Source of the DNA: RPRB01 sp035543115
Lineage (GTDB): Bacteria; Myxococcota; Myxococcia; Myxococcales; Myxococcaceae
Reading direction: 5' to 3'
Assembly: GCA_035543115.1 (NCBI GenBank)
Contig: DATKKF010000100.1
Coordinates: 1 to 64,000, forward strand
DNA: 64,000 nt
Shown here: piece by piece, positions 9,957 to 17,120 of the stretch
Position numbering within the stretch: the stretch's first letter is position 1
How the letters are laid out: the number at the start of each line of letters is the position of its first letter
Notes under the pieces: generated by a model
Seen by the model: the letters and a program-made list of their open reading frames with translations, nothing else
Database searches by the model: none
Told to the model about the DNA's origin: nothing
Program-made: the position numbers and the translations under genes

Positions 9957-12085
9957 TCGGCCTCCGGGAAGGTGAACTCGAGCTCGGTGGGCTCCCCGCC
10001 GCGGATCTCGAGCGTGCGGCGCTCCTTCTGGTCGCCGCGGGCGAGCTGCACGAGGTGCGAGCCCTCGTAGAGCGAGAGGGGCGCGAGCGGGGCGGTCCCC
10101 ACGGGCCTTCCGTCGACACTCACCCCGACACCGTCTTGCAGTCTCAGCACCAGCTTGCCCTTGGGGATCACCACCGTGTGGGTTCCATTGTCCCCGGGCT
10201 TCAGGGCGAGCTGCTCGGTCCTGGACAGTCCGAGCCCGGTGTCGAAGAACTCGAGCTCCACCGGCGCCGCCTGGACCGGCATCGTGAGCTGCACCGGGGT
10301 CGTGCCGACGATCTTCCCACCCATCCGGACCCGCAGAGGCGGGGTGCTCTCCAGCCGCACGGTCGCCTCCTTCGCGGCCTCCAGCTCGGCGAAGGCTCCG
10401 AGGAGCTTCTCCTTGTCCGACCCGCCACTGGCCCGGCGGGCGATGTCCACCGGCGCGGCCGGGCCGGCCGGGGGCCGCGTGGCCGTCGGGCGCAGCACGG
10501 GTTCGCCCGGCGTGGGCGCGCCGCTCGGGCCCGGCTCCGCCGATGCGGTGGAGCCCGCGCTCGTCGGCGCCTCCGCCGGCGGACGGCTGGTGGTCGTCGC
10601 AGCGGAGGGCGGCGGGGGAGCGCTCGGGGTCGGGGCCGCGGCGGCCGGAGGGGCCGTGGGCGGGCCCGCCGGCGCGGGGGCCTCCGGCGTGGGCGAGAGC
10701 GCGACGGGCACCGGCAGACCGACGCGGGCGAGGAGGTCGGTCCGGTGCGCGGCGGCGAGCCCGAGGTAGGCGCCCAGCGCGGCGAGCACCGCGAAGAGCA
10801 GGACCAGGCCAATGACCCCCAGCGCTCCGCCTCCGCCGCGCGCGCGGCGCGCGCTCCCGGTGGTGCGCCGGCGTCCCTCCGTCCGGTCGAGCCCGAGCCG
10901 GACCGGAGCGACGGAGTCCCGCTCCTTCTCCAGCGCTGCGGGGAACACGAAGGCAGACCGAGACGGTGCCGCCGCGGGTGCGCCCGGGCGGACCTCGAGC
11001 CCGGCGACCGGAGGCGGCGACGGCCGGCGGCCGTCCGAGCGGACCGTGCGGTCCAGGTCGAGGATCTCCAGGGGAGGGGGCGAGGGCGCGGTCCCGGCAC
11101 CCTCCATCGGCTCGCTCAGGAGGATGGGGCTGGCGCGCGCGGGCGTGGGCTGGACCGGTTGCGCGGGTGGCGCCGGCGGGGCGAGCTGCGCGACCAGCCG
11201 CGAGAGGGCGAAGCCGTTGGTCGCCTCTCCGGTCGACTGGATGAAGGCCTCGAGGTCGGCGTGGAGCGTGCGGCAGTCCGGGTAGCGCGCGGCCCGGTCC
11301 TTGGCGAGGAGCCGGTCGAGGATGGTCTGGATCGCAGCCGGCACGGTGGGCACGCGCCGGACCGCGGGGATGGCCGCGTCGTAGAGGACCGCCCGCACCA
11401 TGCTCGCGTCGCTGCTGGCCTCGAAGGGCATCCGCCCGGTGCACAGCTCGTAGAGCACGACCCCGAGCGCATACAGGTCCACCCGGCGGTCGAGCGGCTC
11501 GCCCCGCAGCTGCTCCGGCGCCATGTAGGCCACCTTGCCCTTCACCGTGCCGACCTGGGTGTGGTGGCTCTGCCCGCGCGCCTTGGCGATCCCGAAGTCC
11601 ACCAGCTTCACCGCGCCGCTGCGGCCGATGAGGATGTTGTCCGGGCTGACGTCGCGGTGGACGAGGTGCAGCGGTTCGTCGGTCAGCTGATCGCGGAAGT
11701 CGTGCGCGTAAGCCAGCCCCTCGGCGGCCGAGGAGACGATCCGCGCGGCGAGGGCGAGCGAGATGGGCGCCCGGAGGTCTCGCGAGCGCGCGACGAGCAA
11801 CCGGAGCGTCGGCCCGTCGATGTACTCCATGGCGATGAAGTAGCTGCCCTCGGCCTGACCGAAGTCGAACAGCGTCACCAGATTGGGGTGGTTGAGCTGG
11901 GCGGCCAGCTTGGCCTCGGCGAGGAACATCTCGATGAACTGGGGGTCCTCCGCGAGGTGGGGGAGGATGCGCTTGATGACCAGGAGCTTCTCGAAGCCCA
12001 TCGGCCCGTCGGTCTTGGCGAGGAACACCTCGGCCATGCCTCCGGTGGCGAGCTTGCGGAGCAGCTGGTACTTCCCCAGTCTCAT
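9953..12085 (-). CDS. Transmembrane Ser/Thr protein kinase with PEGA-like C-terminus
   Basis: A 710-residue Hanks-type kinase. The kinase domain spans about 5-275, with the glycine loop LATGGMAEVF, Lys39 (VIKR), Glu in LAEAKLAAQ, HRDVSPDN at 143-150 and DFG at 163-165, all intact. A long Pro/Ala-rich linker precedes one membrane helix (about 420-447). A periplasmic Pro/Ala-rich stretch follows, then two PEGA-like repeats (PPLRVRMGGKIVGTTPVQL and GVGVSVDGRPVGTAPLAPL). The architecture is very common in myxobacteria. Substrates are unknown. The cupin gene follows with a GTGA overlap; the polymerase-domain gene diverges 35 bp away. Confidence 0.95.
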   Translation of the reverse strand: MRLGKYQLLRKLATGGMAEVFLAKTDGPMGFEKLLVIKRILPHLAEDPQFIEMFLAEAKLAAQLNHPNLVTLFDFGQAEGSYFIAMEYIDGPTLRLLVARSRDLRAPISLALAARIVSSAAEGLAYAHDFRDQLTDEPLHLVHRDVSPDNILIGRSGAVKLVDFGIAKARGQSHHTQVGTVKGKVAYMAPEQLRGEPLDRRVDLYALGVVLYELCTGRMPFEASSDASMVRAVLYDAAIPAVRRVPTVPAAIQTILDRLLAKDRAARYPDCRTLHADLEAFIQSTGEATNGFALSRLVAQLAPPAPPAQPVQPTPARASPILLSEPMEGAGTAPSPPPLEILDLDRTVRSDGRRPSPPPVAGLEVRPGAPAAAPSRSAFVFPAALEKERDSVAPVRLGLDRTEGRRRTTGSARRARGGGGALGVIGLVLLFAVLAALGAYLGLAAAHRTDLLARVGLPVPVALSPTPEAPAPAGPPTAPPAAAAPTPSAPPPPSAATTTSRPPAEAPTSAGSTASAEPGPSGAPTPGEPVLRPTATRPPAGPAAPVDIARRASGGSDKEKLLGAFAELEAAKEATVRLESTPPLRVRMGGKIVGTTPVQLTMPVQAAPVELEFFDTGLGLSRTEQLALKPGDNGTHTVVIPKGKLVLRLQDGVGVSVDGRPVGTAPLAPLSLYEGSHLVQLARGDQKERRTLEIRGGEPTELEFTFPEAE

Positions 12086-12120
12086 CGGGCAGTAGCGCTA
12101 TCACACCTGACGGGGAAACC

Positions 12121-13137
12121 GTGGCCACTGTGCACACCGAGGTCGAGGTCGACGGGCGCAAGGTCCGCATCTCGAACCCGGACAAGGTGTTCTTCTCTGC
12201 GAGGGGGGAGACCAAGCTGGACCTGGTCCGCTACTACCTGGCCGTGGGACCGGGCGCTCTCCGCGGGGTGCGCGAGCGCCCCACCGTGCTCAAGCGCTAC
12301 CCCGACGGTGCGGGCGGCGAGTTCTTCTACCAGAAGCGCGTCCCCACCCCGCTCCCCGAGTGGCTGGAGACGGTGACCGTCACCTTCCCCAGCGGCCGGA
12401 GCGCGCGGGAGCTGTGTCCGGTGGACGTGGCGCACGTGGTCTGGGCGGCGAACCTCGGCTGTCTGGATCTGAACCCCTGGGCGGTGCGGCGGAGCGACGT
12501 GGACCATCCCGACGAGCTGCGGGTGGACCTGGATCCACAGCCGGGGGTGGAGTTCTCGACGGTGCGCCGGGTCGCGGCCGAGGTGAGGTCGGTGCTGGAG
12601 GGGCTGGGGCTGGTCGGCTGGCCGAAGACCTCCGGCTCGCGTGGGGTCCATGTGTACGTGCGCATCGAGCCCCGGTGGGACTTCCTCGAGGTGCGGCGGG
12701 CGGCGCTGGCCCTGGCCCGCGAGGTGGAGCGGCGGCTCCCGGACGTCGCCACCAGCAAGTGGTGGAAGGAGGAGCGTGGCCCGCGCGTGTTCCTCGACTA
12801 CAACCAGAACGCGCGCGACCGGACCATCGCCTCGGCCTATTCGGTGCGGGCCAACCCCGAGGGCAAGGTGAGCTGCCCGGTCACCTGGGCGGAGCTGGAG
12901 ACCGTGGATCCACGCGACCTCACCATCGCCACGGTGCCGGAGCGCTTCGCCCGGCTGGGCGACGTCGGCGCGGGCGTCGACGAGCGGTCGTTCTCGCTGC
13001 AGCCCCTGCTCGATCTCGCCGCGCGCGACGAGGCGCAGGGGCTCGGCGACGCGCCCTGGCCGCCGCACTTTCCGAAGCAAAAGGGAGAGCCCAAGCGGGT
13101 TCAGCCGAGCAAGGCGCGGAAGGAACCGGAGGAGTGA
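12121..13137 (+). CDS. Stand-alone LigD-type polymerase/primase domain (NHEJ)
   Basis: A 338-residue archaeo-eukaryotic primase-like polymerase that would fill gaps at broken DNA ends. The catalytic DLD lies in ELRVDLDPQPG, the conserved His in TSGSRGVHVYV, and the third acidic residue in PRVFLDYNQNARD. The block ISNPDKVFF opens the domain. No ligase or phosphoesterase domain is attached, and the tail is Lys-rich (PKQKGEPKRVQPSKARK). GTG 12121 is the only sensible start; the kinase gene diverges 35 bp away. It converges on the separate ligase gene. The window also encodes a second copy of this domain inside LigD (17121-19184). Confidence 0.92.
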   Translation: MATVHTEVEVDGRKVRISNPDKVFFSARGETKLDLVRYYLAVGPGALRGVRERPTVLKRYPDGAGGEFFYQKRVPTPLPEWLETVTVTFPSGRSARELCPVDVAHVVWAANLGCLDLNPWAVRRSDVDHPDELRVDLDPQPGVEFSTVRRVAAEVRSVLEGLGLVGWPKTSGSRGVHVYVRIEPRWDFLEVRRAALALAREVERRLPDVATSKWWKEERGPRVFLDYNQNARDRTIASAYSVRANPEGKVSCPVTWAELETVDPRDLTIATVPERFARLGDVGAGVDERSFSLQPLLDLAARDEAQGLGDAPWPPHFPKQKGEPKRVQPSKARKEPEE

Positions 13138-13222
13138 ATCCGCACGTCCCGATGCGGGGCGCGCTCCTGTCCCTCGCCTCGCTCGTGATGCGGGTCGTCT
13201 GTGTCGAGTGTGTGGGTGAGCG

Positions 13223-14290
13223 TCAGCTGCCGAAGAGTGCGCGGAGCTCGGCCGGGATCACCGCCTCGAGCTGCGAGTAGGTACAGGATGCGGGTGTCCG
13301 GTCGGGCCGCCAGCGGAGGAAGCGGGTGGCGTGCCGGAACCGCGGCCCCTGCAGGTGGTCGTAGCTGACCTCCACCACCCGCTCGAGCCGGACCGGCTCC
13401 CAGGAGAGGTCCTTCTTGTTGTTCCACCGGCTCGGGGCGCCGGGCATCCGCTGCTCGCCCTCTCCGGCGAGCGTGGCCCACCCCTTCCACGGGTGGGCCT
13501 CGAGGCTTCCGGCGCGGAGGGGCTCCAGCTCTCCCTCGAGCTGCTTCCGGAGCGCTGCGGAGAAGCCCGAGCAGATGCCGACGTGGTGCAGCGTGCCCTG
13601 CCCGTCGTAGAGGCCGAGGAGCAGCGAGCCCACGCCTCCGCCCCCCTTGAACCAGCGGAAGCCGGCGACCACGCAGTCGGCGGTGCGCTCGTGCTTCACC
13701 TTCAGCATCTCCCGCTTGTCCTCGAGGTAGGGCAGGGCGAGCGGCTTCACCATCACCCCGTCCAGCCCCGCCCCTTCGAAGCGCCGGAACCACTCCTCGG
13801 CGACGGCCCGGTCACGGGTGGCGGGTGTCAGGTGGACCGGCGGCCGGGCCTGCGCCAGCGCCTGCTCGAGCCGTCGCCTCCGCTCCTCGAAGGACCGCGC
13901 CCGGAGGTCCTCGTCGCCCACCGCCAGCAGGTCGAAGGCCACGAACGAGGCGGGCGTCTCCTCGGCGAGCTTGCGGATGCGCGACGCCGCGGGGTGGATG
14001 CGGTTCAGCAACGCGTCGAAGTCGAGCCCCTTCGGCCCGGCGATGACCACCTCTCCGTCGACCACGCACCGGTCCGGCAGCGACGCCCGGAGCGGCTCGA
14101 CCAGCTCGGGGAAGTAGCGGGTGAGCGGCTTCTCGTTCCTGCTTCCCAGCTCCACCGTGTCCCCGTCGCGAAAGACGATGGCCCGGAAGCCGTCCCACTT
14201 CGGCTCGTAGATGACGTCGCCGGCAGACGGCAGCTCGCGGACGAGCCGCGAGAGCATCGGCGAGACCGGCGGCTGGACCGGCAGGGTCAA
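13223..14290 (-). CDS. Stand-alone ATP-dependent DNA ligase (NHEJ type)
   Basis: A 355-residue ligase: adenylation domain (about 1-210) plus OB-fold (about 215-350). Motif I is KWDGFR (Lys31), followed by VDGEVVI, FVAFDLL, LDGVMVKP and motif V MLKVKHERTADCVV with both lysines. The OB domain contains WKGWATL and ends in VSYDHLQGPRFRHATRFLRWRPD. The TTG start at 14290 overlaps the stop of the lipoprotein gene (TTGA, 4 bp) and gives the usual N-terminus LPVQPPVSPML; an internal ATG (at SPM) is possible. This is the intact counterpart of the LigD ligase domain encoded nearby. Confidence 0.9.
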   Translation of the reverse strand: MTLPVQPPVSPMLSRLVRELPSAGDVIYEPKWDGFRAIVFRDGDTVELGSRNEKPLTRYFPELVEPLRASLPDRCVVDGEVVIAGPKGLDFDALLNRIHPAASRIRKLAEETPASFVAFDLLAVGDEDLRARSFEERRRRLEQALAQARPPVHLTPATRDRAVAEEWFRRFEGAGLDGVMVKPLALPYLEDKREMLKVKHERTADCVVAGFRWFKGGGGVGSLLLGLYDGQGTLHHVGICSGFSAALRKQLEGELEPLRAGSLEAHPWKGWATLAGEGEQRMPGAPSRWNNKKDLSWEPVRLERVVEVSYDHLQGPRFRHATRFLRWRPDRTPASCTYSQLEAVIPAELRALFGS

Positions 14291-14841
14291 GGGGGGACTG
14301 CCTCGACCTGTGTTGCGAGGCGCTGACCGTTCGTCACGATGTAGGTCACCCGGACGGTGGACCCGCTGCGGAACCCATCCCTTCCGGTGCCGGCGCCGTG
14401 AAGAATCCACCGCGTCTGCAGGTCGGTGTGGAACGTCCGCGCCGGCCCGGACGGCGGCCGCACGCTCAGCTCCGAGTTGCCGGCCTCGACGAGGACGCCC
14501 AGCAGCTGGTCGCCTGCGGTCATCTCCCGGAGCCTCTGACCGGTGGAGTCCAGGGTCTGCTTCGCCGAGTCGCTCGCCCCCGTTGCCGCCACCCGTGCCT
14601 GCTCGGCCGTGGCGTGCGCCTTCGCCGCCGCGTCGTCGGCCGCGGCCTTCGCCTGGTCTGCCGCCGAGCGCGCGGTGCTGGCAGCCTGGTCCGCGGCGTT
14701 CCGTGCCTGGGCGGCGGCATCCTTCGCCGCGCGCTCGGCGTCGGCGGCCGCTCCCTTGGCCTGGGCCACGGCCTCCTGTGCCTCCCGCTTGCAGCCGGCG
14801 AGCAGGAGCATGGCGAGAAAGAGGACGAGGACGACTCGCAT
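14287..14841 (-). CDS. Alanine-rich coiled-coil lipoprotein
   Basis: A 184-residue protein. The signal peptide MRVVLVLFLAMLLLAGC ends in a good lipobox (LAGC). Residues 20-95 form an Ala/Lys/Asp-rich helix with many repeats of the type AADQA/AAADDA, probably a long coiled coil. The C-terminal 80 residues form a small beta domain (GVLVEAGNSELSVRPPSG..). ATG 14841 has GGAGGT 8 bases upstream. It is translationally joined to the NHEJ ligase gene (TTGA). No functional link to DNA repair is evident and none is claimed. Confidence 0.75.
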   Translation of the reverse strand: MRVVLVLFLAMLLLAGCKREAQEAVAQAKGAAADAERAAKDAAAQARNAADQAASTARSAADQAKAAADDAAAKAHATAEQARVAATGASDSAKQTLDSTGQRLREMTAGDQLLGVLVEAGNSELSVRPPSGPARTFHTDLQTRWILHGAGTGRDGFRSGSTVRVTYIVTNGQRLATQVEAVPP

Positions 14842-14938
14842 CGAGGTGGACCTCCCGCTGGGACGGGGAAGGCCTACCACGACCGCGTGGGCTTCTGCCG
14901 GCCTGGAGCGAACGCGCCGGTCGGCGCGCGCCGCGTGC

Positions 14939-15748
14939 TCAGCCGGCCAGCCGCCGGTACTCCTTGAGGTGGCGGAGCGCGAGCATCGGCTCTCCGCGGC
15001 GCTCGTGGAGGTAGGCGAGGTTGTAGTGCGCCTCGGCCAGCCGGGGGTCGGAGCGCAGCGCGGTCTCGTACCACTCGACCGCCTCCGCCGTCCGGCCCTG
15101 GTCGCCGAGGGCCACGGCGAGGTTGTAGGCGGCTGTCGCGTCCTCCGGCCGGGCGGCGAGCGCGGCTCGGTAGTGGGCCTGGGCCTGGGCGAGCCGGCCC
15201 TCCTCGTGGAGGAGGCGTCCGAGATTCACGTGCGCGTCGGCATGGCCGGGGGCGCGGGCGAGCAGCTGGGTGTAGAGGGCGCGGGCACGGGGCGGCGCGC
15301 GGTCCTCGAGGGATTGCGCTTCAGAGAAGAGCGCCTCGACGTCCGGAGTGGGCGCCGGGCCAGGGGAAGACGCGACGTCGAGATCCAGCAGCACCTGACC
15401 CGAGTCGGCGGCCACGCGCGCCTTGCCCTCGCGGACGACGATCTGCTGCCCCGCCGCCTCGAGGGTGAGAGCGCTCACCGGCCGGTCTGCCGGGAGCCGT
15501 GAACGGGCCTGCCGCAGGGCATCCGCCACCCGCGCCGGGGCGATGGCCTGATCCACCAGGCGCTTGGCATTCCGCAGCAGGACCAGGTCCTGGAAGGTCA
15601 GCGCGCGGGCTCCGGGCCGGCGCAGGCGGGCAGCCCGCTCCGGGAGCCCCGCCTCGACGAGCTGAAGCACCCGCGCCTCGGTGGTCCCCAGTACCGCCGC
15701 TGCATCGGACAGCGTGTACGTCCGCGTCTCCACTCGGGTCTGCTGCAT
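14939..15748 (-). CDS. MerR-like helix-turn-helix protein with TPR repeats
   Basis: A 269-residue protein. Residues 9-70 form a winged-helix domain of MerR type (YTLSDAAAVLGTTEARVLQLVEAG..LTFQDLVLLRNAKRL). A short beta region follows, and then about four TPR units (150-268) with the pattern NLGRLLHEEGRLAQAQAHY, NLAVALGDQGRTAEAVEWY and NLAYLHERRGEPMLALRHL. Such fusions are frequent in myxobacteria and may be regulators or scaffolds. The start is ATG 15748; a GTG directly before it is also possible. Confidence 0.75.
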   Translation of the reverse strand: MQQTRVETRTYTLSDAAAVLGTTEARVLQLVEAGLPERAARLRRPGARALTFQDLVLLRNAKRLVDQAIAPARVADALRQARSRLPADRPVSALTLEAAGQQIVVREGKARVAADSGQVLLDLDVASSPGPAPTPDVEALFSEAQSLEDRAPPRARALYTQLLARAPGHADAHVNLGRLLHEEGRLAQAQAHYRAALAARPEDATAAYNLAVALGDQGRTAEAVEWYETALRSDPRLAEAHYNLAYLHERRGEPMLALRHLKEYRRLAG

Positions 15749-16191
15749 CACCGGAGAGAGGTATCAGCGGGGTCTGACGAAGGGAGGTTGCGGACGGCTC
15801 CCGCTCGCCCCTGAGAGGAGGTGGGCGTGACCCGGGTGGGCAGGGGACCGAGAGGTCCGTCGCTCAGGAGGAGTCGGCGTCTGAAGACGGGGACGGAGGC
15901 GCGGACAGAGTGACGTCTGCCTCTGGGGGCACCTCGAGGCCGAACGACTGCCGGAAGGACATCTTGCCCTACGCATGGCCGGGCGCGACGTTCACCGTCC
16001 TCGAGGCCGGACGAGAGATCCTCGTCGAGCAGCGCGCGCTGTCTCTCAGCACCGGGGTCGGGAGCACCACACGGGAGAAGGTGGAGTCCATCTACGGCAA
16101 CTTCCACCGGCGACGCCAGGTGCCGGACACCCGATGGGTCTGACTCATCCCCGTACTGCTCAACGCCGCGCTCCGCAGGCGCATCCTCGGA
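15749..16191. other. 443-bp intergenic region between the MerR-TPR and ku genes
   Basis: The two flanking genes are transcribed in the same direction, and this stretch holds no confident gene. It contains one short plus-strand frame with coding-like codon use (15910-16143, listed separately). No convincing hairpin terminator, tRNA or repeat is visible. It could be a decayed gene. Confidence 0.5.
15910..16143 (+). CDS. Short hypothetical ORF, possibly a gene remnant
   Basis: A 77-residue frame from GTG 15910, with no clear ribosome-binding site. Codon positions 60-220 have strong GC at third positions, and the peptide is of normal composition (KDILPYAWPGATFTVLE, STGVGSTTREKVESIYGNF). It could be the tail of a degraded larger gene or a real small protein. 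No family is recognised. Confidence 0.3.
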   Translation: MTSASGGTSRPNDCRKDILPYAWPGATFTVLEAGREILVEQRALSLSTGVGSTTREKVESIYGNFHRRRQVPDTRWV

Positions 16192-17094
16192 TCAGCGCTT
16201 GCTGCGCTTCTTCGCCGCGGCGGCCTGCGCAGCCGGAGCGGGGGCGCGCTTGGGCGGCTTGCGCTCGGTCGACACCGCCGGCTCGGCCTCGCCCCCCGCT
16301 GGTGCCTCCGCGGACGGCGCGCCACGCTTGGCCAGGCTGGCCTTCAGCGCCTCCATCAGGTCGATGACCTGCGTCCGCGGCGGCTCGGCCGGGGCAATGG
16401 ACACCGGCTCACCGGCGATCTTCTGGTCGATGACCGCCTGGAGCTTCTTCCGGTAGGTGTCCTCGTACTTGCTGGCGTCGAAGGTGTCGGTCGACAGCTG
16501 ATCGATGAACTGCTTCGCCAGCTGGAGCTCTGCCGGCTTTACCTCACCCTCGCCGACCGGGACCTCGCTCACCGGCCGCAGCTCGTCGGCGTAGCGGAGG
16601 GCCTGCATCACCAGCGCGCCCTGGCGGGGCCGGATGAGCACCAGCTCCTCCCGGCCCCGGGTGGAGTACTTGGCGATGGCCGCGTGCTGGCTCTGCTCCA
16701 GCGCCTGCGCGAGCAGCCGGTACGGCCGGTCCGCGCCCTTGTCCGGCCCGAGGTACCAGCCGTTCTCGAAGTAGAGCGGGTCCACGCTGGAGAGCGGGAC
16801 GAACTCGGTGATCTCCATCGCCTTGGTGGACGCTTCCTCGAGCGCCTTCAGCTCCTCGGCGGTGAAGAGCACGTACTGGTCGCGCGCGAACTCGTACCCC
16901 TTCACCAGATGGTCGCGGGTGACGATCTCGTTGTCCACCGGGCACCAGAGCTGCTGCTTGATGCGGCTCTTGCACTTGTCGTGGAGCTGGTGGAACGAGA
17001 TCTGCGCCGCGCTCTCGGCGGCGGCGTAGAGCTTCACCGGGATGTTCACCAGGCCGAAGGAGATGGTCCCCGAGCCGATCGCACGAGCTGCCAT
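16192..17094 (-). CDS. ku: Ku, DNA end-binding protein of bacterial NHEJ
   Basis: A 300-residue Ku homodimer subunit that binds double-strand ends and recruits LigD. The N-terminus MAARAIGSGTISFGLVNIPVKLY is shortened here to its motif GTISFGLVNIPVKL. It has the middle block DKCKSRIKQQLWCPVDNEIV and the dimer region PYRLLAQALEQS..AIAKYSTRGREELVLIRP. The last 50 residues are Pro/Ala/Lys-rich, ending AAAKKRSKR, a basic tail typical of bacterial Ku that contacts DNA or LigD. ATG 17094 is chosen from family alignment. It diverges from ligD across 26 bp containing TATATC, a possible -10 for ku. Confidence 0.97.
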   Translation of the reverse strand: MAARAIGSGTISFGLVNIPVKLYAAAESAAQISFHQLHDKCKSRIKQQLWCPVDNEIVTRDHLVKGYEFARDQYVLFTAEELKALEEASTKAMEITEFVPLSSVDPLYFENGWYLGPDKGADRPYRLLAQALEQSQHAAIAKYSTRGREELVLIRPRQGALVMQALRYADELRPVSEVPVGEGEVKPAELQLAKQFIDQLSTDTFDASKYEDTYRKKLQAVIDQKIAGEPVSIAPAEPPRTQVIDLMEALKASLAKRGAPSAEAPAGGEAEPAVSTERKPPKRAPAPAAQAAAAKKRSKR

Positions 17095-17120
17095 GAGAGC
17101 GTAGATATACCCCCCACCGC

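Noticed and set aside
9480..12215. Very long minus-strand frame continuous with the cupin
   Set aside because: Everything upstream of 9956 is out of phase with the kinase gene, which has complete kinase motifs; the long frame is a GC-rich shadow.
10055..12376. 773-codon plus-strand frame opposite the kinase
   Set aside because: Composition is Arg/Gly/Glu-rich with no domain; it mirrors the kinase codons. The same applies to the long plus-strand frames at 22235-24817 and 58934-60982.
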